Part shown: in pieces, positions 26,635 to 35,210 of the stretch | Layout: every line of letters starts with the position of its first letter | How positions within the stretch are numbered: the first letter of the stretch is position 1 | Origin: Hyphomonas sp. CY54-11-8 | GTDB lineage: Bacteria > Pseudomonadota > Alphaproteobacteria > Caulobacterales > Hyphomonadaceae | Reading direction: 5' to 3' | NCBI RefSeq assembly: GCF_000682735.1 | Contig: NZ_AWFD01000034.1 | Location: forward strand, 1-64,000 | DNA: 64,000 nt | The notes under the pieces: generated by a model | What the model was told of the DNA's origin: nothing | The model's input: only the letters and a program-made list of their open reading frames with translations | Database searches by the model: none | Made by a program: the position numbers and the translations under genes

Positions 26635-26697
26635 CGTTTCGGAGGGATGCTTCTATGCTGCAGGCTGGATGTCGCAGCGGCAAAGGGGCAGGCGTTC

Positions 26698-27162
26698 ATG
26701 ACAACCGACATGTTGCTCTGGGGCGTGGTGCTCCTGCCGGCATTGGCGGCGCTCACCTGGATAGACATACGCACTTTGCGCTTGCCTGACGCGCTGACTC
26801 TTCCACTGATCGGTGCTGGCCTCGTCCAGTCATGGTATTTTACCGGAGACGTCTGGATTGCACTGATCGGAGCGGCAGGCGGCTATGTTTTCTTTCTGGG
26901 GATCGAAAAGGGCTACCGGGCGTTGCGCGGTCGGGATGGTCTCGGCCGCGGGGATGCGAAGCTGCTTGCGGCGGGCGGAGCGTGGTGCGGCTGGATCGGT
27001 CTTCCATGGATCGTGCTCATTGCGAGCGGCTCAGGACTTGCCTTTGCCGGGGCGCTCACACTGATGGGGCGCCGGCCTGACGGCATGATGCCTTTCGGTC
27101 CGTTTCTGGCGCTCGGGATAGGTGTGGTCTGGCTGGGACAATTCAGGTTGGTGTGGCTCTGA
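26698..27162 (+). CDS. gspO: Prepilin peptidase GspO (minimal A24 form)
   Basis: 154 residues. A membrane aspartate protease of family A24 with first catalytic Asp in WIDIRTLRLPD and second in GRGDAKLLAAGGAW (GxGD motif). Five or six hydrophobic segments. It lacks the N-terminal zinc/methyltransferase domain of full-length PilD-type enzymes, so it should cleave the G-H-I-J-K leaders without methylating them. ATG 26698 (MTTDMLLW) gives a sensible membrane start; an upstream in-frame ATG at 26647 has GGAGGG directly against it and would add 17 odd residues. Confidence 0.88.
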   Translation: MTTDMLLWGVVLLPALAALTWIDIRTLRLPDALTLPLIGAGLVQSWYFTGDVWIALIGAAGGYVFFLGIEKGYRALRGRDGLGRGDAKLLAAGGAWCGWIGLPWIVLIASGSGLAFAGALTLMGRRPDGMMPFGPFLALGIGVVWLGQFRLVWL

Positions 27163-27208
27163 CCCCCAACCGATTGATGTGCGGATGCTGGAGCGGTAGG
27201 AGCTGTGT

Positions 27209-27868
27209 ATGACGGGAACGCGGACCAAAACACGACCTGACCGACGCACCGCGATCCTCGATGCGGCAGAGGAACAGTTCGCAAAGCATGGCTATGACGG
27301 CGTTACGCTGCGCGCCATCGCCAAGCATGCCGGTGTCGATGTCGCGCTGCCCAACTATTATTTCGGACCGAAACGGGACCTGTTCGATGCCGTACTGGTG
27401 CGCCGTGCCGAAATCATGAACCAGCTGCGCCTGAACCAGCTGGACGAATGCCTGCAGCAGAGCGATCAGGCGCCCACCGTAGAGGCGATCATCCGGGCCT
27501 ATCTGCGTCCTCTGCTGATCGGCGACCATGTTCAGGAAGAGGGTTGGAAAAACTACTACGCCCTGATCGCCTACGTGAACAATTCTCCTGAATGGGGCGG
27601 CGTATTGATGACGCAATTCTTTGATCCGCTGGTCGATCGTTTCATGGACGCCTTCCGCCTGGCCTTGCCCGGGATGGAAGATCGCGACCTCTACTGGGCT
27701 TATCACTGCCTGTCTGGCGCCCTGACGCTAACATTTGCCCAAACCGGACGCATCGACCATCTGTCCGGTGGCCTATGCCGCTCCAGCGACCTCACAGACG
27801 CCTATGAGCACATGGTGAAGTTCACTACGGCAGGCTTTGAATCCTTCCGTCAGAAAAGCTGCACCTGA
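27209..27868 (+). CDS. TetR-family regulator
   Basis: 219 residues. TetR helix-turn-helix at about 16-60 (ILDAAEEQFAKHGYDGVTLRAIAKHAGV then NYYFGPKRDLFDAVL). The ligand domain has the YYALIAYVNNSPEW segment found in regulators with a CerR-like C-terminal domain. SD TAGGAG precedes the ATG. No obvious operator or target is adjacent; it lies between gspO and an unknown lipoprotein, both on the same strand. Confidence 0.88.
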   Translation: MTGTRTKTRPDRRTAILDAAEEQFAKHGYDGVTLRAIAKHAGVDVALPNYYFGPKRDLFDAVLVRRAEIMNQLRLNQLDECLQQSDQAPTVEAIIRAYLRPLLIGDHVQEEGWKNYYALIAYVNNSPEWGGVLMTQFFDPLVDRFMDAFRLALPGMEDRDLYWAYHCLSGALTLTFAQTGRIDHLSGGLCRSSDLTDAYEHMVKFTTAGFESFRQKSCT

Positions 27869-27996
27869 CTGGAATGAGGCGGCGGAGAACACGGTTACTG
27901 TTGCCGTGGCCTTAAAACTGTTGTGAATTGAATTTTCAGGGGAAAGACGGGCGTACCCGGTCATCGGTTCGATCGGTCTTGAGTGAGGAGTCGGTC

Positions 27997-29247
27997 GTGG
28001 GAAAGAGACGCAGCGTTCTGGCGTTCACGGCAATGATTGGCGCCTGCACGGCGCTGACGGGGTGTCTGACTAGAAGCATCAATACAAGGCCGCCGGTGGT
28101 TTCCGACGGCATGGGCTCTGACCTTCGCATCATGCTGGACGATTCCTGCCTGCCGCCAGACACGCGCGGCCCGGGAGACCGGACACTCGGATTCGGCCAG
28201 GAACTGGCGCTGCAGGCTGGCATGCTGGCCTTCGATTCCGTCGGCGCCTGGCTCCAGCAGATGGGCGCGCCTAAGATTGACCGCAGCACCGGCGTTGTCA
28301 GCGGAAAACTATTCACCAGCCCTGACATGATGGAGTTCAATCGGGAAGTCGGCTGTGTTCATGTGATCAGGGAAGGTTTCGACCCGTCCGGGCCGTCATT
28401 TGGCAATGCGCCGCCAGAATTCCTGGCGGAATGGAACCGTCTCGGCCTTGTCTCCCGGCCATCCTTCTATGCAGAGATCCGCCTGGTGCCCGATGACGAA
28501 CAGTCCGGCTATTTTAATGCCGAGTTGCTCAAGGTCGTATCGAATGAATTCGAACGGCAGGCGCGTTACGATTCTCGCGACTACCTCCTTGTGCTGGACT
28601 TTGAGCGCCCGGAGCCGCGAACCTATGTCCAATTCACACCTGAAGGCGCAGTGGAGTTTCACGACGCGTCAGGCTTTGCCCGCGGTGTTTTCAAGTTTCC
28701 CGAGCTTCAACGCGGACAGTACATCTCTGGCCCCGCCGCGGCCGCCCTTGAAACGGGCTGGATGCCGCTCGACTATTCCGGCGTCGATCGGGACTCGGGC
28801 ATCTTCAACCTCTTTGTGGATGTTCTGGAGCTGAAGCGCGGCGATCCGCTGCTCTCTGATATCGGTTCGCTGCTGCGCTCCAATGCCGTGCAGGCAGCTG
28901 CCGAAGAAGAGCTCCGCAAGCAAATTGACAAGGAAGGCACGCGCCGCGACGAAGAAGAGGAACGGGCAGGTGAGCTAACCACGCAGCGTGGGCTTGAGCG
29001 CGCCCTCCGCCGTGCCGTGCTGGACCTGCGCCGTACGCTCGCCGACGAGGATACGAGCTCAGACGACCTGATCGAGGCGCGTGATGACGTCGAAGACGCC
29101 TTGTTCGACATCGAACACGTGTTCAACTGGCGTGGTCCATTGCCGTCAGACAAGATTGACGAGGCTGAAACCCTGCTCGAAGAGGCAGACGCTCGTGTCG
29201 AAGAGTTGCTGGAAGAAGAACTGGCCGACAACGAGGACGATCAGTAA
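27997..29247 (+). CDS. Lipoprotein of unknown function with acidic coiled-coil tail
   Basis: 416 residues from GTG 27997, which has GAGGAG six bases upstream; an earlier TTG in frame would put 23 hydrophilic residues before the signal peptide. The lipobox is LTGC. The middle (about 30-310) is a mixed alpha/beta domain I do not recognise. It contains SGYFNAELLKVVSNEFERQ and FNLFVDVLELKRGDPL. Residues about 310-416 are highly charged coiled coil ending EEELADNEDDQ. Its 3' end meets the stop of a convergent protease gene (7 bp overlap). Confidence 0.7.
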   Translation: MGKRRSVLAFTAMIGACTALTGCLTRSINTRPPVVSDGMGSDLRIMLDDSCLPPDTRGPGDRTLGFGQELALQAGMLAFDSVGAWLQQMGAPKIDRSTGVVSGKLFTSPDMMEFNREVGCVHVIREGFDPSGPSFGNAPPEFLAEWNRLGLVSRPSFYAEIRLVPDDEQSGYFNAELLKVVSNEFERQARYDSRDYLLVLDFERPEPRTYVQFTPEGAVEFHDASGFARGVFKFPELQRGQYISGPAAAALETGWMPLDYSGVDRDSGIFNLFVDVLELKRGDPLLSDIGSLLRSNAVQAAAEEELRKQIDKEGTRRDEEEERAGELTTQRGLERALRRAVLDLRRTLADEDTSSDDLIEARDDVEDALFDIEHVFNWRGPLPSDKIDEAETLLEEADARVEELLEEELADNEDDQ

Positions 29248-30755
29248 GTCGCGGTCGCTGCAGCCCAATCCGATAGCCCGCCTTCGCTCGACCGCTTGGC
29301 GACTTCCGTCAGCATGCGCGTGGCGAAGTCGACCGGCTCTCGCTCCGGCTGTTCCTCTTCCGCGACGGTCCGCATCCTCGCTGGTGTCGGTAACAGGTCG
29401 CCCGCAAACGCAACGCCCTCCGGAATGACGAAGGCATAGATCCTCGCGCCGTCTTCAGCAGGTGGGATGATCATCCACGGTACTTCGGGCAAATTGATAG
29501 TCTGCCCGGCTTTGACGATGGCCCTTTCTTCCGGAGTCCTGTCGTTCGGGAAGTAGGTATTGATCCGGCCGGAATTCTCTAGCTCGAAGACTATGAGGCG
29601 GCCATCGATTTTTGGCGTCACGGAAATCTTCAGCGCCGCGTTTGCGCCTTCGCCTTCCTGTGCCACGCTCAGGTTGATGCGATCGCTAGTGGGGCTGAGC
29701 ACCCGCGCCATGGCTTCCATCGTTTCCGCGGTCGCAACGAAGACCTGCTCCGGCTGGGCATCGACAAACATGGCGCCACGCGCCGTGGTCTCGATCCAGC
29801 TCCTGTAGGGTGAGACGCGCGTGTAGACGCCCTCCGATTTCGCCGCAGCGCATTCAAATCCGTAGCTCACAATGCCGACCTGATAAATCCGCTCACTGGC
29901 ATCGAGCGCGACCAGTGGGCCGCCGCTATCACCCTGACAGCTGTCGACGCCGCCGAACTTCCGGCCCGCACAGATCTGCGTGCTACCGTCATAGGCAAGG
30001 TCAGCATATTGCGCGCCACACACCTCCGGCGGCTTCATGGGCAGCATGGCGTGATAGAGATAGCGCGAGCCCGCCTGGCCAGACCGGTCGCCGGCGCCGA
30101 TGCGGAACGTCTCCAAACGTGCCTGCGCGCCCGAATCAGCCTGCTTGCCAAACCCCGCAACAAAGGCCCGCGCACCATTCACGTCACTGTCGGAGGCCCC
30201 GCCCGATGAAAGCCGCGCCAGCTGTCCGGTCCAGGTGCGTCCGATGCGAACCAGGGCGAGGTCGTTTTCCGATCCCTCCCAGACACCGGGTGCGACTTCC
30301 ATAGTCGGCTTATAGTCCGGATGGATCATGACAGCGTCGACTTCAAACACGCTCTCATCGCCGGCGCCGAGGTCGTCGGTGCCACCGACAATTTCCAGTT
30401 TGGCCCGCGGCTTCCATTCCCACCGTCCATCGACCTGCCGGGATTCCCCCTCAAAACAGTGCGCTGCGGTCAGCACCCATCGCCGGGCAATGAAAGTGCC
30501 TCCGCAGAAATATTGCAGCCGCCCGCTCCGCGTCTCATGCCGCAAGGTTGCGATATAAGGCCACTGCGCCAGCGTGGACCGGTCTCCATTGACGATCCGG
30601 TCTGAAGCGCGGGCATCAGCATCGAGTGTGGACGTCCATGCAAGCTGTTCTGCGCTCGGCGCGTCATCCGGTGCCGTCTGGCAGGCACTGACCAGAGCCA
30701 GAAACCCAGCGGCCGAAAGGAATGGGCGGACGAAGTTCTTCATGGCGGCCTTCAT
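29241..30755 (-). CDS. Trypsin-like serine protease lipoprotein with DUF4384-like C-terminus
   Basis: 504 residues. Lipoprotein signal with Cys25 (LVSAC). The S1 domain starts at the zymogen site R53|IVNG, with triad His99 (LTAAHC), Asp165 (NDLAL) and Ser277 (GDSGGP). Asp271 predicts trypsin-like cleavage after Lys/Arg. Residues about 340-470 resemble DUF4384 (GRLIVFELENSGRINTYFPN ... INLPEVPWMI), a beta domain found in surface or signalling proteins. It is translationally coupled (ATGA) to the upstream paralogue. A second in-frame ATG (30743) is possible. Confidence 0.88.
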   Translation of the reverse strand: MKAAMKNFVRPFLSAAGFLALVSACQTAPDDAPSAEQLAWTSTLDADARASDRIVNGDRSTLAQWPYIATLRHETRSGRLQYFCGGTFIARRWVLTAAHCFEGESRQVDGRWEWKPRAKLEIVGGTDDLGAGDESVFEVDAVMIHPDYKPTMEVAPGVWEGSENDLALVRIGRTWTGQLARLSSGGASDSDVNGARAFVAGFGKQADSGAQARLETFRIGAGDRSGQAGSRYLYHAMLPMKPPEVCGAQYADLAYDGSTQICAGRKFGGVDSCQGDSGGPLVALDASERIYQVGIVSYGFECAAAKSEGVYTRVSPYRSWIETTARGAMFVDAQPEQVFVATAETMEAMARVLSPTSDRINLSVAQEGEGANAALKISVTPKIDGRLIVFELENSGRINTYFPNDRTPEERAIVKAGQTINLPEVPWMIIPPAEDGARIYAFVIPEGVAFAGDLLPTPARMRTVAEEEQPEREPVDFATRMLTEVAKRSSEGGLSDWAAATATY

Positions 30756-32269
30756 TCACTGACGCTGTAAGTGAGCAAACCCATGCCCGTATTGGCGAAG
30801 GGGTCTGACGAGGGCGCATCCGACATGGCATCGCGTACTTCGAAGACGAGAATATCCGAGTAGGATTGCCAGACCGTCCGGATCGGTCCTTTCGTCCGGC
30901 TGAGGTCCGGCAATGTATCGCCGATGAGGGCCATCCTTTCCGGCAGGACGAACGCGGCCAGAGTGCTGTCGCCCGGAACGGTGGGGGGGGAAATACTGAT
31001 GGAGACGCCGTCGGGCGGCAGGACAACGGACTGTTGAGGCTCCACCAGCGCCGTTTCCACTTCGCCGGCATTGCATGGGAACAAGCAACTAACCGTACCG
31101 GACGGATCCAGATCAAATACCCACAGACGGCCCTTGATCGATGGATCAATGAAAATACGAACTCGCTCGCCGGAGCGGAATTCCGAGCCGCCATCATTGA
31201 TGCGGACGCTGACCTTGCCTTCTGCGGGTTTGAGCGTCCGGATGAGGTTCTCCAGTCCGGCTTTGGTCATGTAGACCGTCTTCTCCGGTTTGGCATCCAC
31301 GAAGACCGCGTCGGATACGACGGACCGGACGAAGTCTTTGAAACCGGAAATGCGCGTGTAGACGGCGGGCTTTCCGCGGACACCGCAGCTTTCACCATAG
31401 CTGACGATGCCGATCTGGTAGACACGGCCAGCGAAATCCCGGGCGATTAGAGGCCCGCCGCTATCGCCCTGGCAGGAATCGATAATGCCGGTGTCATACC
31501 CGGCGCAGATCATGCCTGCGCTGTCATAGGCTTCGACCTGGTAGACATTGCTGCAGGCTTCCGGACTGCGCGTCGGGATCATCGCATTGCCAAGGATATC
31601 TGTATACGCAGCGAACGGGCCTTCGGCGGATGTGTAGCGTTCTGGCGATGCCTGACGCATGTCGGTCTTGCCGAACCCGGCGAAGTAGGCCGGCCCGAAG
31701 AAGCGGTCGACATCTGAAGCGCTGCTGGCCGACAGCCGGACGACCGGCCCGGTCCATGGCCGGTCCAGCTTCACAAGAGCGATGTCATTCACCGGAACTT
31801 TGTTCTCGCCACCACGCGTGAAATTGGGCGCGATGCGCACGTCCGCTGCATTGTAGACATTGGCCGGTGTGACCGTCTTCAGGTCTTTCGGGCCGAGCAC
31901 CAGTTGGAGCGCGCCAGACCCCGGTCGTTCCCATTTTCCGGTCGCGGCATTTTTCGCAGCGCCCTCGACGCAATGCGCAGCAGTCAGCACCCATCTGGAC
32001 GAGATGGCCGTCCCGCCACAATCATACGTGACCACTCCATCCCGGGTGCCGCGCAGGGCTGCGAAGTAAGGCCAGTCTTCTTTTCGGGCGGGCTGTGTAT
32101 TGAAGCCCTTGGTGCCGGCTTCATCGTCCGAGATCGAAAATTCGGTCCGGGGCCAGCTTGGGTCTTCTTCCGGAAACGAATCCGGTTGTGCTGTCGCGAC
32201 GCCCGTGAAGGCGACGAGTGCCAAAACGAACAGACCGCTAAGCGGTTGTAGAAAAAAGGGTTTTCGCAC
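30752..32269 (-). CDS. Trypsin-like serine protease with DUF4384-like C-terminus (paralogue)
   Basis: 505 residues. Cleavable signal peptide (ending VATAQ). S1 domain with His99 (LTAAHC), Asp162 (NDIAL) and Ser270 (GDSGGP), Asp264 giving trypsin-like specificity. Unlike its neighbour it has no IVNG/IVGG zymogen start: the region reads KGFNTQPARKEDWPY, so activation may differ. The C-terminal domain (GRLWVFDLDPSGTVSCLFPC) matches the paralogue's DUF4384-like region. The two arose by duplication and are coupled. Probably exported across the outer membrane. Confidence 0.88.
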   Translation of the reverse strand: MRKPFFLQPLSGLFVLALVAFTGVATAQPDSFPEEDPSWPRTEFSISDDEAGTKGFNTQPARKEDWPYFAALRGTRDGVVTYDCGGTAISSRWVLTAAHCVEGAAKNAATGKWERPGSGALQLVLGPKDLKTVTPANVYNAADVRIAPNFTRGGENKVPVNDIALVKLDRPWTGPVVRLSASSASDVDRFFGPAYFAGFGKTDMRQASPERYTSAEGPFAAYTDILGNAMIPTRSPEACSNVYQVEAYDSAGMICAGYDTGIIDSCQGDSGGPLIARDFAGRVYQIGIVSYGESCGVRGKPAVYTRISGFKDFVRSVVSDAVFVDAKPEKTVYMTKAGLENLIRTLKPAEGKVSVRINDGGSEFRSGERVRIFIDPSIKGRLWVFDLDPSGTVSCLFPCNAGEVETALVEPQQSVVLPPDGVSISISPPTVPGDSTLAAFVLPERMALIGDTLPDLSRTKGPIRTVWQSYSDILVFEVRDAMSDAPSSDPFANTGMGLLTYSVSE

Positions 32270-32346
32270 TTCACTCTCCCACCCTGAACGTTACAGGCGC
32301 GGTAAGTCTAACAGGCCTCGCGAAGCTTACCAGCCTGAGGGAAAGA

Positions 32347-33402
32347 TCAGCGGAATTCCTCCTGGATCTTGCGCAGCGCTTCAGCACCCGGATTGAGTTT
32401 CGAGTAAGGAAGCGAGTGGAGCGGCGTGTCCGGCAGTTTCTTGTGCTCCGCCATCGCAGGGCGGGATTCGTCGATGTAGAGCAGGCCGGTCAGGATCTCC
32501 TGCGTCTGCTGGCTCTCAAGAAGTTTTTCCATCGCTGAAGCCCGGTTGGTCGGGTCGTAATCCTTGTCCAGCTTGCGCAGCAGGATCGATCCGCCATCGT
32601 GCAGTTCCACCGGCATGGTCTCACCCTCGTCATAGGCTGCCGTAATTTCCTCGCTCGGTGGCACGTAATCGGCGTGCACGGCCTTGTGGTAATATTGATA
32701 GGTGTGGGCGTAGGATTTGGTGGAGCCCTTGTGGTCGTTGAAGCTGACGCAGGGCGAGATGACATCGATCAGGGCGAAGCCGCGATGCGCGATGCCGGCC
32801 TTGATCAGCGAGACCAGCTGAGCCTTGTCACCGGAGAAGCTGCGCGCCACGAAAGTCGCGCCGATGGACAGTGCCATGATCGCCGGATCGATCGGCGGCA
32901 GCATGTTGGTAGCGCCTTTCTTGGCCTTGGAGCCGACATCGCTGGAGGCCGAAAACTGGCCTTTTGTCAGTCCGTATACGCCATTATTCTCCAGCATATA
33001 GATCATGTCGACATTGCGCCGGATCGCGTGGGCCATCTGGCCAAGCCCGATGGACAGGCTGTCACCGTCGCCGGACACGCCGACATAGGTGAGGTTCTTA
33101 TTCACCGCGGCTGCGCCGGTGGCAAAGGACGGCATGCGCCCATGTACCGTGTTGGCGCCGTGCGCGTCCTTCAGGAAATAGGTGGTCGTCTTGGAAGAGC
33201 ACCCGATGCCGGACACTTTCACCACATCTTTCGGATCGGTCGAAAGTTCATAGAAAGCGCGGGCAAGGGCGGCGGTTACGCTGTCATGTCCGCAACCGGC
33301 GCACAGAGTCGACATGGCGCCATCATAGTCGGCGCGTGTTTTTCCGAGTCCGTTGGTCGGCTCGTTCAGTCTGCGGATCTTGGGTTTGACGAAGGAGGTC
33401 AT
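32347..33402 (-). CDS. korB: 2-oxoacid:acceptor oxidoreductase, beta subunit (KorB-like)
   Basis: 351 residues. N-terminal cysteines CAGCGHDSV for a [4Fe-4S] cluster, thiamine-diphosphate motif GDGDSLSIGLGQMAHA ... ENNGVYGLTKGQ. It pairs with the gamma-alpha subunit to oxidise a 2-oxoacid to its CoA ester, passing electrons to ferredoxin or NAD(P). The gene overlaps korA by 4 bp. The substrate is probably 2-oxoglutarate by similarity of layout to Kor enzymes, but pyruvate or others cannot be excluded. Confidence 0.85.
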   Translation of the reverse strand: MTSFVKPKIRRLNEPTNGLGKTRADYDGAMSTLCAGCGHDSVTAALARAFYELSTDPKDVVKVSGIGCSSKTTTYFLKDAHGANTVHGRMPSFATGAAAVNKNLTYVGVSGDGDSLSIGLGQMAHAIRRNVDMIYMLENNGVYGLTKGQFSASSDVGSKAKKGATNMLPPIDPAIMALSIGATFVARSFSGDKAQLVSLIKAGIAHRGFALIDVISPCVSFNDHKGSTKSYAHTYQYYHKAVHADYVPPSEEITAAYDEGETMPVELHDGGSILLRKLDKDYDPTNRASAMEKLLESQQTQEILTGLLYIDESRPAMAEHKKLPDTPLHSLPYSKLNPGAEALRKIQEEFR

Positions 33403-35210
33403 GCGATCTTCCTCACTTTCAGGGCGGTTTCCACTGCCTCAAAGACGAAACGGTAGTTCAGCGGCTCGCCGGAATAGTGCAGCACGGGCACCAGCTTCTC
33501 CTTGGCGGCGCTGGTTTCCGTGATCAACAAATTCATCAGCTGCGCGTCGCGGTTCTGCTCAACAACGAAGACTTCCTCGTGCGCTTCGACAAAAGCGGCG
33601 ACATCATCGCTGAACGGGAAACCGCGAACACGCATGTAGTCGACCGGGACGCCGGCAGCTTCCAGACGGTCACGGGCTTCGGTCACGGCGGCATCCGAGC
33701 TGCCGATGGCGATCATGCCATAGCGGGCCGGTCGGTCGGCCTTTTTCACAACCGGCTCAGGCATGAAGGCAGCAGCGCGTTTCCATTTTTCGTAAAGCCG
33801 GTCGATGACTTCCTTGTATTCAGGGCCTTTTTCCGTGTAACGGCCAAGTTTTGTATGGCCGGAGCCACGCAGGAAGTAGGCGCCCTTCGGGTGTGTTCCC
33901 GGCAAAGTGCGGTAAGGAATCGTATCTCCGTCTACATCCAGATAGCGATAGAACGCGTCGATTTCCTCAAGCTGTTCTGCATCAAGAACTTTGCCGCGGT
34001 CAGGCACATAATCTTCCGGCCAGGTCAGTTCGTCGACCATCCAGTCATTCATGCCGATGTCGATATCGGACAGGAAAAAGACCGGGGTCTGGAAGCGTTC
34101 GGCAAGGTCGAGCGCCTTGGCCGAGAATTCGAAACATTCACCGGGATGGGCCGGGAAGAGAACGAGGTGGCGTGTGTCGCCGTGCGAGGCATAGGCGCAG
34201 AGCTGGATGTCGCATTGCTGTGTCCGTGTGGGCATGCCGGTGGACGGACCGACCCTTTGGATATCGCATATCACCAACGGTACTTCGGTATAGTACGCAA
34301 ATCCGATGAATTCGCTCATCAGCGACACGCCGGGGCCTGAGGTCGGTGTAAAGCCGCGGGCACCTGCCCAAGCCGCGCCGATGGTGAGGCCTGCTGCTGC
34401 CAATTCATCTTCCGCCTGCAGGATACAGAAATTGTTCTGTCCGGTTTCGGGGTCGACACGGAGCTCTTCGCAATATTTCTGGAAGGCATCCATCAGCGAC
34501 GTAGACGGCGTAATAGGGTACCAGGCGCCGAAGGTCGCCCCGCCGAAGACGGCGCCGATACCGGCCGCCGTGTTGCCGTCGATCATCACCTTACCCTTGG
34601 TCTTGTCCAGCGGGCTGACGCGGAAATCCAGCGGGCACTTGAAGTTCTGCTTGGCGTAATCGTGGCCGAGTGCAACGGCCTGCATGTTCAGCGGGATGAG
34701 CTTTTCCTTGCCCGCGAACATCTCGATGACCAATTGCTCAATCACGCCAAGATCAAGGTTCAACAGCGCTGCGGCAGCGCCGACATAGGCCATGTTCTTC
34801 ATCAGGATGCGCGAGCGTGCGGCCTTGAACGCCTCATTGCACATGGCCGACAGCGGCGCCCCCAGGACAGTGACGTCCGGGCGGGAAAGAAGTTGCGGAC
34901 GCGGCCAGGTCGAGTCATAAAGCAGGACACCGCCAGGGGCGAGTTCTGCCAGGTCATCCGCATACGTCTCAGGGTTCATCGCGATAACGAAATGGGTCTC
35001 GCCGTCGCGTCCGGCATAGCCATCACCCGTCACGCGGATCTCATACCAGGTCGGCAAACCCTGAATATTGGATGGGAAAATGTTCTTGCCCACCACGGGC
35101 ACACCCATCCGGAAAATAGCCTTCATCAGCAGGCCGTTTGCACTGGCCGAGCCTGTGCCGTTCACCGTTGCGATACGCAGGGTGAAATCATTGATGCCGG
35201 GTCCGTTCAT
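33399..35210 (-). CDS. korA: 2-oxoacid:acceptor oxidoreductase, fused gamma-alpha subunit (KorA-like)
   Basis: 603 residues. The gamma domain (about 1-190, NGTGSASANGLLMKAIFRMG) is fused to the alpha/pyrimidine domain (about 205-603, AAGIGAVFGGATFGAWYPITPSTSLMD and TSGPGVSLMSEFIG). No ferredoxin domain is present in this chain. I start at ATG 35210, which overlaps the upstream gene by 4 bp; the frame is open 36 codons further but that part has no family match. Confidence 0.88.
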   Translation of the reverse strand: MNGPGINDFTLRIATVNGTGSASANGLLMKAIFRMGVPVVGKNIFPSNIQGLPTWYEIRVTGDGYAGRDGETHFVIAMNPETYADDLAELAPGGVLLYDSTWPRPQLLSRPDVTVLGAPLSAMCNEAFKAARSRILMKNMAYVGAAAALLNLDLGVIEQLVIEMFAGKEKLIPLNMQAVALGHDYAKQNFKCPLDFRVSPLDKTKGKVMIDGNTAAGIGAVFGGATFGAWYPITPSTSLMDAFQKYCEELRVDPETGQNNFCILQAEDELAAAGLTIGAAWAGARGFTPTSGPGVSLMSEFIGFAYYTEVPLVICDIQRVGPSTGMPTRTQQCDIQLCAYASHGDTRHLVLFPAHPGECFEFSAKALDLAERFQTPVFFLSDIDIGMNDWMVDELTWPEDYVPDRGKVLDAEQLEEIDAFYRYLDVDGDTIPYRTLPGTHPKGAYFLRGSGHTKLGRYTEKGPEYKEVIDRLYEKWKRAAAFMPEPVVKKADRPARYGMIAIGSSDAAVTEARDRLEAAGVPVDYMRVRGFPFSDDVAAFVEAHEEVFVVEQNRDAQLMNLLITETSAAKEKLVPVLHYSGEPLNYRFVFEAVETALKVRKIA

